A stretch of DNA of 64,000 nt from Pseudomonas sp. FP2309 (GCF_030687575.1 NZ_CP117439.1:992001-1056000), one strand, 5' to 3'; counted from the first letter of the stretch, positions 1 to 9,947 are shown. Translations and numbers: made by a program. Notes: generated by a model from the sequence alone, not told the origin.

Positions 1-293
<293 letters not shown>

Positions 294-307
294 TCCCCGG
301 GTTGCCA

Positions 308-349
308 ACACCGTGTGGTGGGCGGGCAAGCTCGCTCGCCGCACGGTGT
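308..349. repeat. REP-like palindrome between murA and hisG
   Basis: An 8-bp perfect inverted repeat (ACACCGTG at 308-315, CACGGTGT at 342-349) encloses a GC-rich hairpin with the GGCGGGC/GCTCGCC arms seen in pseudomonad REP sequences. No T-run follows on the plus strand, so it is not a classical terminator. Confidence 0.55.
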
Positions 350-469
350 TCGCTGTTAGCTGAGCGGTATGCTGAATTTGTTTCAAATCGAGGCTGTGAT
401 GGCCTCGATCTGTGTCTGGCGCCATCTGCGACCGGACAGCAATCGCCTGATGAAGGACTGACGTTCCCC

Positions 470-1105
470 ATGTTGACCATCGCACTGTCCAAGGGCCGCA
501 TCCTTGACGACACTTTGCCGCTTCTGGCTGAAGCGGGCATCGTGCCGACCGAGAATCCGGACAAGAGCCGCAAGCTGATCATCCCTACGACCCAGGACGA
601 CGTTCGCCTGTTGATCGTGCGGGCTACCGACGTGCCGACCTACGTTGAACATGGCGCCGCCGACCTGGGTGTCGCCGGTAAAGACGTACTGATGGAATAC
701 GGCGGCCAGGGCCTCTACGAACCGCTGGATCTGCGTATTGCTCTGTGCAAGCTGATGACGGCCGGCCGTGTCGGTGATGTTGAGCCCAAAGGGCGCCTGC
801 GCGTGGCCACCAAGTTTGTCAACGTCGCCAAGCGCTACTATGCCGAGCAAGGTCGTCAGGTCGATATCATCAAGCTCTACGGCTCGATGGAGCTGGCGCC
901 GCTGATCGGCCTGGCCGACAAGATCATCGACGTGGTCGACACCGGCAACACCTTGCGTGCCAACGGTCTCGAACCTCAAGACTTTATTGCCGACATCAGT
1001 TCCCGCCTGATCGTCAACAAGGCATCGATGAAGATGCAGCACGCCCGTATCCAGGCGTTGATCGACACCCTGCGCACCGCAGTGGAGTCTCGACACCGCG
1101 GTTGA
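470..1105 (+). CDS. hisG: ATP phosphoribosyltransferase, short catalytic form
   Basis: Catalyses the first step of histidine synthesis, joining ATP and PRPP to give phosphoribosyl-ATP. The ATG at 470 begins [19 protein letters not shown], the typical HisG N-terminus; the open frame extends upstream to 236 but that part reads through the REP-like repeat and is not HisG-like. At 211 residues this is the short form without the C-terminal regulatory domain. The PRPP-binding region is visible as [12 protein letters not shown] near residues 148-159. Short HisG enzymes normally work with the HisRS-like subunit HisZ, which is not encoded in this window. It lies between murA and hisD. Confidence 0.95.
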   Translation: MLTIALSKGRILDDTLPLLAEAGIVPTENPDKSRKLIIPTTQDDVRLLIVRATDVPTYVEHGAADLGVAGKDVLMEYGGQGLYEPLDLRIALCKLMTAGRVGDVEPKGRLRVATKFVNVAKRYYAEQGRQVDIIKLYGSMELAPLIGLADKIIDVVDTGNTLRANGLEPQDFIADISSRLIVNKASMKMQHARIQALIDTLRTAVESRHRG

Positions 1106-1218
1106 CCCACCTGCGTAGCCGAAAGGCTGCGCCCGTCTATCCGCCTCATAGCCAGAATTCTCGGGTGCCCAAGCGGAAACGACTGCAGGGAAGGTGCGCT
1201 GACGTTCAATAACGAATC

Positions 1219-1243
1219 GCGCCTTCGGGCGCCTGAGTTTTTT
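1219..1243 (+). terminator. Hairpin with T-run between hisG and hisD
   Basis: GCGCC (1219-1223), loop TTCG, GGCGC (1228-1232), then after five bases a run of six T (1238-1243). It lies inside the 162-bp hisG-hisD gap and only 24 bases before the hisD start, so it would act as a partial terminator or attenuator of hisD rather than an operon end. No His-rich leader peptide is apparent. Confidence 0.45.
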
Positions 1244-1267
1244 GCCAATTCTATTGAGGCCCTCGCT

Positions 1268-2593
1268 ATGACCACGTCCACTGCAATTGCCCGACTCAAC
1301 GCTGCCGACCCGGATTTCGCCCATCATCTGGATCATCTGCTGAGCTGGGAAAGCGTGTCTGACGACTCGGTCAACGGGCGAGTCCTCGACATCATCAAGT
1401 CCGTGCGTGAGCGCGGTGACGCGGCGCTGGTGGACTTCACCCGCCAGTTCGATGGCCTGGACGTGGCATCCATGTCGGACCTGATCCTGCCTCGCGAACG
1501 CCTGGAGTTGGCCCTGACGCGCATCACTGCGCCCCAGCGTGAAGCCCTGGAAGTGGCGGCTACGCGCGTGCGCAGCTATCACGAAAAGCAGAAACAGGAT
1601 TCCTGGAGCTACACCGAAGCCGACGGCACCGTGCTGGGCCAGAAGGTCACGCCGCTGGACCGCGCCGGTCTGTATGTGCCCGGTGGCAAGGCGTCGTACC
1701 CATCGTCGGTGCTGATGAACGCGATTCCGGCAAAAGTGGCCGGTGTGACCGAAGTGGTCATGGTGGTACCGACCCCGCGTGGTGAAATCAACGAATTGGT
1801 GCTGGCGGCGGCCTGCATTGCGGGCGTTGATCGGGTGTTCACCATCGGCGGCGCCCAGGCCGTGGCGGCCCTGGCCTATGGCACCGAAAGCGTGCCGAAG
1901 GTCGACAAAGTCGTCGGTCCTGGCAATATCTACGTGGCCACCGCCAAGCGCCACGTCTTTGGCCAGGTCGGCATCGACATGATCGCCGGCCCCTCGGAAA
2001 TCCTCGTGGTGTGTGACGGCCAGACCGACCCCGACTGGATCGCCATGGACCTGTTCTCCCAGGCTGAGCACGACGAAGATGCCCAGGCGATCCTGGTCAG
2101 TCCGGATGCCGAGTTCCTCGACAAAGTCGCCGCCAGCATCGACAAATTGCTGCCGACCATGGACCGCGCCGAGATTATCGAGAAGTCGATCAATGGCCGT
2201 GGCGCGTTGATTCTGGTCCGCGACATGGAACAGGCCATCGAAGTCGCCAACCGTATCGCGCCGGAGCACCTGGAGTTGTCCGTGGCGGACCCACAAGCCT
2301 GGCTGCCGTCGATTCGCCATGCCGGCGCCATCTTCATGGGCCGTCATACCAGCGAAGCCCTGGGAGACTACTGTGCGGGCCCCAACCATGTGCTGCCGAC
2401 CTCCGGCACGGCGCGTTTCTCGTCGCCGCTGGGGGTGTATGACTTCCAGAAGCGTTCGTCGATCATCTTCTGCTCGCCCCAGGGCGCTTCCGAGCTGGGC
2501 AAGACCGCTTCGGTACTGGCCCGTGGTGAATCCCTGAGCGCCCACGCCCGCAGCGCGGAATATCGCATTCTTGACGACAAGCAAGGTAACTGA
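1268..2593 (+). CDS. hisD: Histidinol dehydrogenase
   Basis: Oxidises L-histidinol to L-histidine in two NAD-dependent steps, the end of the histidine pathway. The 441-residue length fits the family. Visible family segments are [42 protein letters not shown], the Zn and catalytic region [15 protein letters not shown], and [10 protein letters not shown], which carries the catalytic Glu-His pair. The ATG at 1268 follows a TTGAGG ribosome site. hisC follows after 3 bp, so the two are probably cotranscribed. Confidence 0.97.
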   Translation: MTTSTAIARLNAADPDFAHHLDHLLSWESVSDDSVNGRVLDIIKSVRERGDAALVDFTRQFDGLDVASMSDLILPRERLELALTRITAPQREALEVAATRVRSYHEKQKQDSWSYTEADGTVLGQKVTPLDRAGLYVPGGKASYPSSVLMNAIPAKVAGVTEVVMVVPTPRGEINELVLAAACIAGVDRVFTIGGAQAVAALAYGTESVPKVDKVVGPGNIYVATAKRHVFGQVGIDMIAGPSEILVVCDGQTDPDWIAMDLFSQAEHDEDAQAILVSPDAEFLDKVAASIDKLLPTMDRAEIIEKSINGRGALILVRDMEQAIEVANRIAPEHLELSVADPQAWLPSIRHAGAIFMGRHTSEALGDYCAGPNHVLPTSGTARFSSPLGVYDFQKRSSIIFCSPQGASELGKTASVLARGESLSAHARSAEYRILDDKQGN

Positions 2594-2596
2594 GAT

Positions 2597-3649
2597 ATGA
2601 GCAAATTCTGGAGCGCCTTCGTCAAGGACCTCGTGCCTTACGTGCCTGGCGAGCAGCCGAAGCTGACCAAACTGGTCAAGCTCAACACCAATGAAAACCC
2701 CTATGGCCCGTCGCCCAAGGCGCTGGCCGCGATGCAGGCCGAGTTGAACGATAACTTGCGCCTGTACCCGGACCCCAACAGCGACCTGCTCAAGCAAGCG
2801 GTGGCCAAGTATTACGCGATCGATGCCGGCAAGGTGTTCCTCGGCAACGGTTCCGATGAAGTGTTGGCGCATATCTTCCACGGTCTGTTCCAGCACGATT
2901 TGCCGCTTTTGTTCCCGGACATCAGCTACAGCTTCTATCCGGTGTACTGCGGCCTCTACGGCATCCAGTCCGAGCCGGTGCCGCTGGATGAGCAGTTCCA
3001 GATCCGTGTCGCGGACTACGCCAGGCCTAACGGCGGGATCATTTTCCCCAACCCCAACGCACCGACCGGCTGCGTGCTGGCACTGGACGCGGTGGAGCAG
3101 ATTCTCAAGGCCAGCCCGGACTCGGTGGTGGTGGTCGATGAAGCCTATATCGACTTCGGCGGCGAAACCGCCATCAGCCTGGTGGACCGCTACCCGAACC
3201 TGCTGGTGACCCAGACCCTGTCCAAGTCGCGCTCACTGGCCGGTTTGCGTGTGGGCCTGGCCGTGGGCCACCCGGACCTGATCGAGGCGCTGGAGCGGGT
3301 CAAGAACAGCTTCAACTCCTATCCGCTGGATCGCCTGGCGATTGTCGGCGCGGCGGCGGCGTTCGAGGACCGTGAGTATTTCGAGAAAACCTGCCAGCAG
3401 GTGATCGACAGCCGGAACACGCTTGTCGCGCAACTGGAAGCCAAGGGGTTTGAGGTGCTGCCGTCGGCGGCCAACTTCATCTTTGCTCGTCACCCACGGC
3501 ACGACGCTGCTGGTCTGGCGGCCAAATTGCGTGAGCAGGGTGTGATCGTGCGCCACTTCAAGCAGGAGCGGATTGCCCAGTTCCTGCGGATCAGCATCGG
3601 TACGCGGGAGCAGAATCAGGCGTTGATCGAGGGGCTCGGCGAGCTCTAA
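2597..3649 (+). CDS. hisC: Histidinol-phosphate aminotransferase
   Basis: PLP-dependent class II aminotransferase converting imidazole-acetol phosphate and glutamate to histidinol phosphate. It has 350 residues. [12 protein letters not shown] (29-40) is the substrate-binding N-terminus, NPNAPTG lies at 152-158, the aspartate contacting the PLP ring is in [11 protein letters not shown], and K210 in [16 protein letters not shown] is the Schiff-base lysine. It begins 3 bp after hisD. It is the last gene of this block and faces uraA, with a terminator hairpin in between. Confidence 0.96.
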   Translation: MSKFWSAFVKDLVPYVPGEQPKLTKLVKLNTNENPYGPSPKALAAMQAELNDNLRLYPDPNSDLLKQAVAKYYAIDAGKVFLGNGSDEVLAHIFHGLFQHDLPLLFPDISYSFYPVYCGLYGIQSEPVPLDEQFQIRVADYARPNGGIIFPNPNAPTGCVLALDAVEQILKASPDSVVVVDEAYIDFGGETAISLVDRYPNLLVTQTLSKSRSLAGLRVGLAVGHPDLIEALERVKNSFNSYPLDRLAIVGAAAAFEDREYFEKTCQQVIDSRNTLVAQLEAKGFEVLPSAANFIFARHPRHDAAGLAAKLREQGVIVRHFKQERIAQFLRISIGTREQNQALIEGLGEL

Positions 3650-3661
3650 GCCAGACTGAGG

Positions 3662-3699
3662 ATAAAAAAATGTGGGAGGGGGCAAGCCCTTCCCACATT
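3662..3699 (-). terminator. REP-like hairpin serving as uraA terminator
   Basis: Perfect 9-bp arms AATGTGGGA (3669-3677) and TCCCACATT (3691-3699), extended by GGG/CCC around a GGCAAG loop. Read on the minus strand, the hairpin is followed by a T-run (3670-3664), which suits termination of uraA. The GTGGGA...CAAG...TCCCAC core is a repeated pseudomonad intergenic motif. Confidence 0.75.
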
Positions 3700-3714
3700 G
3701 GGTTCTACCGTGTG

Positions 3715-4989
3715 TCAGAGCAGTGGCTCATCCGGCTTCTTGTTCTTCCAGCCATCATTGCCCGGTAGCAGCAGGTTCAAGCCAATCGCTACCACTGCGC
3801 ACAGGGCGATGCCCTTGAGGCCGAAGTCATCCGGGCCAGTACCGGTACCGACCAGCACGCCGCCAATCCCGAACACCAGGGTCACCGATACAATCACCAG
3901 ATTGCGCGCCTCACCCAGGTCGATCTTGTGACGGATCAGCGTGTTCATGCCCACGGCCGCAATCGAGCCGAACAACAGGCACAGAATCCCGCCCATCACC
4001 GGCACCGGAATGCTCTGCAGCAGCGCGCCGAACTTGCCGATAAATGCCAGGCTGATGGCAAACACTGCCGCCCAGGTCATGATTTTTGGGTTGTAGTTCT
4101 TGGTCAGCATCACCGCGCCCGTCACTTCGGCGTAGGTGGTGTTCGGCGGGCCGCCAAACAGGCCGGCAGCCGTGGTCGCAATCCCGTCACCCAATAGCGT
4201 GCGATGCAGGCCGGGCTTCTTCAGGTAGTCGCGGCCGGTCACGCTGCCCACCGCAATCACACCGCCGATATGCTCGATCGCCGGGGCCAGGGCCACCGGA
4301 ACGATAAACAGGATCGCCTGCCAGTTGAACTCTGGCGCGGTGAAGTGGGGCAGGGCGAACCAGGGGGCGGCGGCGATCTTCGCCGTGTCGACCACGCCAA
4401 AGTAAAACGCCATGGCAAAACCCACCAGCACGCCGGAGATGATCGGCACCAGGCGGAAAATGCCTTTGCCGAACACCGCCACGATCAACGTGGTAAGCAG
4501 TGCCGGCATCGAGATCATCATCGCCGTCTGGTAATGGATCAGCTCGGCGCCATCCCCCGATTTGCCCATCGCCATGTTCGCGGCAATCGGCGCCATGGCC
4601 AGGCCGATGGAAATGATCACCGGCCCGATGACCACGGGCGGCAGCAACCGGTCGATAAACCCGGTGCCTTTGACCTTCACCGCCAGGCCCAGAAACGTAT
4701 AAACGAAACCGGCCGCCATCACCCCGCCCATGGTCGCCGCCAGGCCGAACTGACCCTTGGCGAGGATGATCGGGGTGATAAACGCAAAGCTCGACGCCAG
4801 GAACACTGGCACCTGGCGTCCTGTCACCACCTGGAACAACAGCGTGCCCAGGCCTGCGGTAAACAGTGCGACGTTTGGATCAAGGCCGGTGATCAGCGGC
4901 ATCAACACCAGCGCGCCAAATGCTACGAAGAGCATTTGTGCGCCAGACAGGATCTGGCGCCAAAGCGGGTCGTTGAATTCATCCTGCAT
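3715..4989 (-). CDS. uraA: Uracil permease, NCS2 family
   Basis: Inner-membrane proton-coupled uracil transporter of the nucleobase/cation symporter-2 family, 424 residues with many hydrophobic segments. Family signs are FLASSFAFITPII in the N-terminal part, the TM8 motif FIVPVALAPAIEHIGGVIAV with the substrate-binding Glu (PAIEH), and GGPPNTTYAEVTGAVMLTKN. I chose the ATG at 4989 because it lies 9 nt after AAGGA; a GTG at 4995 is in frame but only 3 nt from that site and overlaps the upp stop. The gene sits 2 bp after upp and is clearly cotranscribed with it: uptake plus salvage of uracil. Confidence 0.93.
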   Translation of the reverse strand: MQDEFNDPLWRQILSGAQMLFVAFGALVLMPLITGLDPNVALFTAGLGTLLFQVVTGRQVPVFLASSFAFITPIILAKGQFGLAATMGGVMAAGFVYTFLGLAVKVKGTGFIDRLLPPVVIGPVIISIGLAMAPIAANMAMGKSGDGAELIHYQTAMMISMPALLTTLIVAVFGKGIFRLVPIISGVLVGFAMAFYFGVVDTAKIAAAPWFALPHFTAPEFNWQAILFIVPVALAPAIEHIGGVIAVGSVTGRDYLKKPGLHRTLLGDGIATTAAGLFGGPPNTTYAEVTGAVMLTKNYNPKIMTWAAVFAISLAFIGKFGALLQSIPVPVMGGILCLLFGSIAAVGMNTLIRHKIDLGEARNLVIVSVTLVFGIGGVLVGTGTGPDDFGLKGIALCAVVAIGLNLLLPGNDGWKNKKPDEPLL

Positions 4990-4991
4990 GT

Positions 4992-5630
4992 TCACGCGTC
5001 CTTCTGCTTGGTGCCGAAGATCTTGTCACCGGCATCGCCCAGGCCAGGGATGATGTAGCCGTGTTCGTTCAGGCGCTCATCGATGGACGCGGTGTAGATC
5101 TGCACGTCCGGGTGCGCTTTCTCGACGGCGGCGATGCCTTCGGGCGCGGCCACCAGCACCATGGCACGGATGTCCTTGCAACCGGCTTTCTTCAGCAGGT
5201 CGATGGTGGCGACCATGGAACTGCCGGTGGCAAGCATCGGGTCGATGATCATGGCCAGGCGCTCGTCGATTTCCGGGACGAGTTTTTCCAGGTAGGTGTG
5301 GGCCTGCAAGGTCTCTTCGTTACGGGCCACGCCAACGGCGCTGACCTTGGCGCCGGGGATCAGGCTGAGTACGCCCTCAAGCATGCCGATACCGGCGCGC
5401 AGGATCGGTACCACCGTGATCTTTTTACCGGCGATTTTCTCGACCTGGACGGGACCGGCCCAACCGGGGATCTCATAGTTCTCCAGGGGCAAATCCTTGG
5501 TGGCTTCGTAAGTGAGCAACGCTCCGACTTCCTGAGCAAGCTCACGGAAATTCTTCGTGCTAATGTCGGCGCGGCGCATAAGGCCGAGCTTGTGTCGGAT
5601 CAGCGGGTGGCGGATCTCGCGAGTGGGCAT
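4992..5630 (-). CDS. upp: Uracil phosphoribosyltransferase
   Basis: Converts uracil and PRPP to UMP, the pyrimidine salvage step. The start at 5630 gives a 212-residue protein beginning [19 protein letters not shown], the family N-terminus; an upstream in-frame ATG would add eight residues without support. The PRPP-binding loop is [12 protein letters not shown], and the C-terminus has the uracil-binding [11 protein letters not shown]. It is the first gene of the upp-uraA operon and is divergent from hpt. Confidence 0.96.
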   Translation of the reverse strand: MPTREIRHPLIRHKLGLMRRADISTKNFRELAQEVGALLTYEATKDLPLENYEIPGWAGPVQVEKIAGKKITVVPILRAGIGMLEGVLSLIPGAKVSAVGVARNEETLQAHTYLEKLVPEIDERLAMIIDPMLATGSSMVATIDLLKKAGCKDIRAMVLVAAPEGIAAVEKAHPDVQIYTASIDERLNEHGYIIPGLGDAGDKIFGTKQKDA

Positions 5631-5665
5631 GGGAAAGGCTCCGGCGGCGGGCAAAAAAACCGGCC

Positions 5666-5677
5666 TAGATTAATCTA
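5666..5677. promoter_or_regulatory. 12-bp perfect palindrome in the upp-hpt divergent promoter region
   Basis: TAGATTAATCTA is a perfect palindrome 36 bp upstream of the upp start, in the 164-bp gap between divergent upp and hpt. An operator is plausible, but the regulator is unknown. Confidence 0.3.
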
Positions 5678-5794
5678 TCCGAGGGTGTTGTCCTATAGAC
5701 ATCTAGCACGTTAGTCCATTAAGGCTTGCTCGGAGCGCACGAGAAGCGTACCTTCGCCCGCTTTTCTTGCCACAGCACCCCCTTGGAGAGCGCC

Positions 5795-6352
5795 ATGTCC
5801 GCTGATCTCGAGCATATCCGTCAAATCATGCGCGAGGCTGACTGCCTGTACACCGAAGCGCAAGTCGAAGAAGCGATCGCCAAGGTCGGCGCCCACATCA
5901 GCCGTGAAATGGCCGACACCAACCCGGTGGTGTTCTGTGTGATGAATGGCGGCCTGATCTTCGCCGGCAAATTGCTGACCCACCTGCAATTCCCGCTGGA
6001 AGCGTCCTACCTGCACGCTACGCGCTATCGCAACGAAACCACCGGCGGCGATCTGTTCTGGAAAGCCAAGCCGGAAGTCTCGTTCATTGACCGCGACGTG
6101 CTGATCATCGACGACATCCTCGACGAAGGTCACACCTTGGGCGCGATCATCGACTTCTGTAAACACGCCGGTGCACGTAAGGTGCACACCGCCGTATTGA
6201 TCGACAAAGACCACGACCGCAAGGCCCGTCCGGACCTGAAAGCCGATTACGTCGGCCTGCCGTGCATCGACCGGTATATCTTCGGTTACGGCATGGACTA
6301 CAAAGGCTACTGGCGCAACGCCAATGGGATCTACGCCGTCAAAGGGATGTAA
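5795..6352 (+). CDS. hpt: Hypoxanthine-guanine phosphoribosyltransferase
   Basis: Purine salvage enzyme transferring hypoxanthine or guanine to PRPP. It has 185 residues from the ATG at 5795, which follows TTGGAGAG; the open frame starts earlier but that part is not family-like. Visible motifs are FCVMNGGLIFAG, the PRPP signature VLIIDDILDEGHTLG near residues 104-118, and YVGLPCIDRYIFGYGMDYKG, the base-binding end. It is divergent from upp-uraA, so nucleobase salvage genes of both kinds share one intergenic region. A cupin gene follows after 3 bp. Confidence 0.93.
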   Translation: MSADLEHIRQIMREADCLYTEAQVEEAIAKVGAHISREMADTNPVVFCVMNGGLIFAGKLLTHLQFPLEASYLHATRYRNETTGGDLFWKAKPEVSFIDRDVLIIDDILDEGHTLGAIIDFCKHAGARKVHTAVLIDKDHDRKARPDLKADYVGLPCIDRYIFGYGMDYKGYWRNANGIYAVKGM

Positions 6353-6355
6353 GCC

Positions 6356-6823
6356 ATGACCCGCTTTCTTGATCAGACACTGTTTGCCGAGTTGGCCGAG
6401 AAAGCGGGTGCCAGCCCTCGTGGCCGGCATCACCATAACTTCCACCAGATGGACGAGCCGTGCCATCGCCTGGCAGTCGGCCTGCAACCTGGCACCTATG
6501 TGCCGCCTCATCGGCACCTGAGCGCGGATAAGGCAGAAACCTTGTTGGTGCTCCAGGGGCGCCTGGGGTTGTTGGTGTTCAGTGACGCCGGTGAAGTGAT
6601 CGCTAAGCGCGTGATGCAGGCTGGTGGCGAGTGCTCGGGCGTCGATCTGCCGCCGGGCGTCTTCCATGGCCTGGTAGTGCTTGCGCCCGATACGGTGATG
6701 TTCGAATGCAAGGCCGGGCCCTATCGTCCGGTCGGCGAGGGTGAGCTGGCCACTTGGGCGCCCCGCGAAGGCGATGCCGGCGTTGCCGACTATCAACGCT
6801 GGATGCTTGCCCAGTTCGATTGA
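6356..6823 (+). CDS. WbuC-type cupin-fold protein
   Basis: A 155-residue protein with an N-terminal RGRHHHNFH segment and a cupin barrel: PGTYVPPHRHLSADKAETLLVLQGRLGLLVF (first cupin motif with its His pair and Glu) and LPPGVFHGLVVLAPDTVMFE (second motif). This matches the WbuC family, whose members occur near O-antigen genes and elsewhere and whose reaction is not established to my knowledge. It is 3 bp after hpt and probably cotranscribed. Metal binding through the HRH and FH histidines is inferred from the fold. Confidence 0.75.
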   Translation: MTRFLDQTLFAELAEKAGASPRGRHHHNFHQMDEPCHRLAVGLQPGTYVPPHRHLSADKAETLLVLQGRLGLLVFSDAGEVIAKRVMQAGGECSGVDLPPGVFHGLVVLAPDTVMFECKAGPYRPVGEGELATWAPREGDAGVADYQRWMLAQFD

Positions 6824-6858
6824 GCTACAGTGCTGGGCCATCTCCTGCGGAGCGGCCC

Positions 6859-7344
6859 ATGAGCCTGTTGATACGCACCTGCGCCGCCCTGGCGCTGATC
6901 CTCAGTTTGCCCCTGGCGGCCGCCCCGGCGCCGATGCACGGCCAATTCCTGCCGCCCGACGACCTGACCCTGCGCACCGAAACCCCCGACCAGCAGCAAT
7001 TGCTGCAAGTCACCGAGTACACGGTGGTGGTGGGGAACCAGCGCCAATCCAACCAGCAACCGATCCCGGTGACCTCGCCGTTGATGATCCGTCTCAAGGG
7101 CAAATCCCTGAACAAGGGCGCGACCATCAACCAGGTGGTGCTCAATTTTGATGCCGAAAGCAAAAGCCTGAAAAAACCGGCGTTCGATGACAAGAGCAGG
7201 ACGCTCACCTTGTCTTATCCCACTGCCCAGTACCGCGTGATCGTCGACCTGCTGCGCAATGACACGGTGTATGTGCAGTTCCTCAGTTACGCCAACGGGC
7301 ATATATGGGCGGATTTGCATACTGGAGCAGTGCGCGCCAAGTAA
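6859..7344 (+). CDS. Conserved exported protein of unknown function
   Basis: A 161-residue protein starting at the ATG at 6859, with CGGAG nearby as ribosome site. Residues 1-22 form a signal peptide (LIRTCAALALILSLPLAAA) with an Ala-rich cleavage region and no lipobox Cys. The rest is hydrophilic and beta-rich (VTEYTVVVGNQRQSN, GATINQVVLNFDAESKSL), suggesting a small periplasmic domain. I do not recognise a named family. It lies between the cupin gene and the PA4642-like gene. Confidence 0.7.
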   Translation: MSLLIRTCAALALILSLPLAAAPAPMHGQFLPPDDLTLRTETPDQQQLLQVTEYTVVVGNQRQSNQQPIPVTSPLMIRLKGKSLNKGATINQVVLNFDAESKSLKKPAFDDKSRTLTLSYPTAQYRVIVDLLRNDTVYVQFLSYANGHIWADLHTGAVRAK

Positions 7345-7431
7345 TCGGGCGACGTCGGCGCGACTTCCGCAGTCCGCGCCCCGCAGGTAGACTTCAAACC
7401 CCGTGTAAATGTCTGCAGGCTGGAGTCGGTA

Positions 7432-7719
7432 ATGCGTAAAGATAAGAAACAGGTGATTGGCGACGAGATCGGCGACGATCAGATCAAGTTGTTCCTGGAC
7501 TTCGAACCGGTCGACGCAATTTCACCGTCCCTGCACAAACTGATCAAGGCCTACCGCGGCCTGCGTATCGACGACTTCGGGCGCTTCCTGGGGTTTTTCA
7601 AGGAAGCCGGTCTGGATTTGGATGGCAAAGACGAGCATGGCCAGACCTTCGTGGATCTGATCAGGGACCAGCGTAACGCCGACGAGTACATCGAACTGAT
7701 CGAAAAAGCTCGCGGCTGA
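7432..7719 (+). CDS. PA4642-family small conserved protein
   Basis: A 95-residue acidic cytoplasmic protein starting MRKDKKQVIGDEIGDDQIK, behind the ribosome site CTGGAG. It resembles the pseudomonad PA4642 family found beside mqoB. The sequence FGRFLGFFKEAGLDLDGKDE and QRNADEYIELIEKA suggests an all-helical protein. Function unknown. It converges on mqo, sharing a bidirectional terminator. Confidence 0.8.
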   Translation: MRKDKKQVIGDEIGDDQIKLFLDFEPVDAISPSLHKLIKAYRGLRIDDFGRFLGFFKEAGLDLDGKDEHGQTFVDLIRDQRNADEYIELIEKARG

Positions 7720-7734
7720 TTATCCAGTCCACAA

Positions 7735-7758
7735 AAAACGCCCCGAGGGGCGTTTTTT
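7735..7758. terminator. Bidirectional terminator between the PA4642-like gene and mqo
   Basis: ACGCCCC-GA-GGGGCGT hairpin with an A-run on its left and TTTTTT on its right, so it can end transcripts from both convergent genes. Confidence 0.9.
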
Positions 7759-7775
7759 ATTGGGTGCGCCGGGCC

Positions 7776-9284
7776 TCAAGCGTAGCTTTCGGCCTCGTTG
7801 CTTTGCGCAACCAGTTCCAGGCTGATGTTGTTCTGAGCGTTAATCGTGCGATACAGCTCTGCATCGGTTTCCAGGACTTTTTCGCGGGCCGGGAAGATCT
7901 CGTGCAATTTGGCCGCCCACTCGCCGGCCGCTTTGGCCGGAAAGCAGCGCTCGATCAGTTCCAGCATGATCGATACCGTTACCGAAGCGCCTGGGGACGC
8001 GCCGAGCAGGGCGGCCAGGGTGCCGTCTTTGGCCGCCACCAGCTCGGTACCAAATTGCAGCACGCCGCCCTTCTTCGGGTCTTTCTTGATGATCTGCACC
8101 CGTTGGCCGGCCACTTCCAGACGCCAGTCCTCGGCTTTTGCCTCTGGGTAGAAGCGACGCAGTGATTCCAGGCGCTGTTCCATGGATTGGCGCACTTCGC
8201 TGACCAGGTACTTGGTCAGGTCCATGTTGTCGCGGGCCACGGCCAGCATCGGGCCGATGTTGCCGGCGCGAATCGACATCGGCAGGTCGAGGAACGAGCC
8301 GTACTTGAGGAACTTGGTGGTGAAACCGGCGTAGGGGCCAAACAGCAGGGATTTCTTGCCATCGACTACGCGGGTGTCCAGGTGGGGCACCGACATCGGT
8401 GGCGAGCCCACGGCGGCCTGGCTGTAGACCTTGGCCTGGTGATGCTTGACCACTTCCGGGTTGTCGCACCGCAGCCACTGGCCGCTGACCGGGAAGCCGC
8501 CAAAGCCTTTGCTCTCTTCGATGCCCGAGGCTTGCAGCAGCGGCAGGGCCGCACCGCCGGCGCCGAGGAAAACGAACTTGGCATCCACTTCACGGCTATT
8601 GCCGCTGTTGACGTCCTTGATGCTCACGGTCCAGCCGGCACCGTTGCGCTTGAGGCCGGTCACGCGTTTGCAGTACTTGACCTGGGCATCCGGCGAACTG
8701 GTCAGGTGGCCGAGCAGTTGGTTGGTCAGGGCGCCGAAGTTGACGTCAGTGCCGTTCATTACCCGGGTCGCGGCGATTTTTTCGTCGAGCGGGCGGCCCG
8801 GCATCATCAACGGCATCCACTCGGCCATCTCTGCGCGGTCTTCGGTGTAGTGCATGTCCGAAAACGCATGGTGCTGGCTGAGGATTTCAAAGCGCTTCTT
8901 AAGGAACGACACACCTTTTTCGCCCTGCACGAAGCTCAGGTGCGGCACCGGGCTGATGAAGGATTTGGACGAGCCGAAGGTGCCCTTTTTGGTCAGGTAT
9001 GCCCAGAACTGCTTCGACACCTCGAATTGGGTGTTGATGTGCACGGCTTTCTTGATGTCGATGGAGCCATCAGCGGCCTGCGGGGTGTAGTTAAGCTCAC
9101 ACAGCCCGGCGTGGCCGGTACCGGCGTTGTTCCACGGGTTGGAACTTTCCGCGGCACCCGAGTCCATCAGCTCAACGACTTCCAGCTTGAGGCCAGGGTC
9201 GAGCTCTTTGAGCAGTACGGCCAGGGTGGCACTCATGATGCCGGCCCCTACCAGAACTACGTCGACTGCTTCGTTATGCGCCAT
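7776..9284 (-). CDS. mqo: Malate:quinone oxidoreductase
   Basis: FAD-dependent, membrane-associated oxidation of malate to oxaloacetate with electrons passed to quinone, replacing or complementing malate dehydrogenase in the TCA cycle. It has 502 residues. The N-terminal dinucleotide motif [16 protein letters not shown] is at about 8-23, followed by [25 protein letters not shown], the family signature; [19 protein letters not shown] is another conserved block. The ATG at 9284 lies 9 nt after GGAG. The neighbourhood with uraA-upp-hpt and the PA4642-like gene matches the mqoB locus of P. aeruginosa. Confidence 0.96.
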   Translation of the reverse strand: MAHNEAVDVVLVGAGIMSATLAVLLKELDPGLKLEVVELMDSGAAESSNPWNNAGTGHAGLCELNYTPQAADGSIDIKKAVHINTQFEVSKQFWAYLTKKGTFGSSKSFISPVPHLSFVQGEKGVSFLKKRFEILSQHHAFSDMHYTEDRAEMAEWMPLMMPGRPLDEKIAATRVMNGTDVNFGALTNQLLGHLTSSPDAQVKYCKRVTGLKRNGAGWTVSIKDVNSGNSREVDAKFVFLGAGGAALPLLQASGIEESKGFGGFPVSGQWLRCDNPEVVKHHQAKVYSQAAVGSPPMSVPHLDTRVVDGKKSLLFGPYAGFTTKFLKYGSFLDLPMSIRAGNIGPMLAVARDNMDLTKYLVSEVRQSMEQRLESLRRFYPEAKAEDWRLEVAGQRVQIIKKDPKKGGVLQFGTELVAAKDGTLAALLGASPGASVTVSIMLELIERCFPAKAAGEWAAKLHEIFPAREKVLETDAELYRTINAQNNISLELVAQSNEAESYA

Positions 9285-9688
9285 TTAACGCGTCTCCAAA
9301 ATCTGCAGCACCAAATTGACGGCATGGCTGCCAGGAGTGACGGGGCGGTTCACGTGTTGCCCCAGATAACCCATGGCCAGGATCGCCATGTCCGTTTCGC
9401 AATTCTTTGCAACTTCAGCGCACGCTTCCTGCCAGCCTGATCTGCCTATGAACGCATTCATGGGCGGCTGTGGCAATTCGACTTATGGTCAAAGCGTGCG
9501 ATTCGTGCAATCAATCCGTAGCGGACAGGCTCAAGCTCCGGTTGTTGAGGAGTACTCGGTCCTGTGTGGTTGGGCTGTTCCAGACGCTGATGGTGCTTGT
9601 ACAAACGCCAAACTATTCATTTGCTCGCCACACTCTTGTGAAGTTGTGAAAACCCGTTTTTTCACGCTCTTTTGAAGACGTGAACCTC
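9285..9688. other. Intergenic region upstream of mqo, no gene seen
   Basis: About 400 bases between mqo and the structured segment at 9689-9947. Open frames here (for example 9285-9476 minus and 9373-9675 plus) lack ribosome sites and look non-coding. The mqo promoter should lie here, but I could not assign clear -35/-10 boxes. Confidence 0.5.
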
Positions 9689-9947
9689 AAAAAAGGGCTG
9701 CCCCAGCCTGGCACCTGGCCCGTAATACCTTTGCCGACAAGCGGCAAAACGGGCAAACAACACAAGTGGCCGAGCGTAATGGCAGCTCTGGCAGATTCGG
9801 TAAAGGCGGGTGGTTTGCAAAGGAAACAGCAAGCGCGCCAGCTTCACTCGATCTGTGTGGGCGGCTCTCTGTGGGCGATTCTTGGGGTTAATACCGAGGC
9901 ATTAACGATGTTGCGAGGCCCGATCAGGAGACGTCCTTATAATCGGG
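9689..9947 (-). ncRNA. Candidate structured small RNA or long leader upstream of mqo
   Basis: Read on the minus strand: a -10-like TACAAT (9958-9953), then at once a hairpin with CCCGAT/ATCGGG arms and an inner AGGA/TCCT stem (9947-9919). A second hairpin has GTTAATGC and GTATTAAC arms around 9904-9885, and a third has TTTGCCG/CGGCAAA arms (9748-9730). A terminator-like GGCTG-GGG-CAGCC hairpin (9708-9696) follows, with six T (9694-9689). No credible coding frame with a ribosome site fits between promoter and terminator. The -35 region is poor, so expression is uncertain. It could be a small RNA or a leader of mqo with a terminator in it. I do not recognise an Rfam family. Confidence 0.4.

Noticed and set aside
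383-2896. 837-codon minus-strand frame opposite hisG-hisD
   Set aside because: Antisense shadow of well-supported his genes, with no family-like sequence.
9662-9847. 61-codon minus-strand frame upstream of mqo
   Set aside because: It runs through the terminator-like hairpin at 9696-9708 and has no ribosome site, so the RNA reading is preferred.
9938-9943. Perfect TATAAT on the plus strand
   Set aside because: No fitting -35 and only about 70 bases before a convergent gene; probably part of the minus-strand hairpin.
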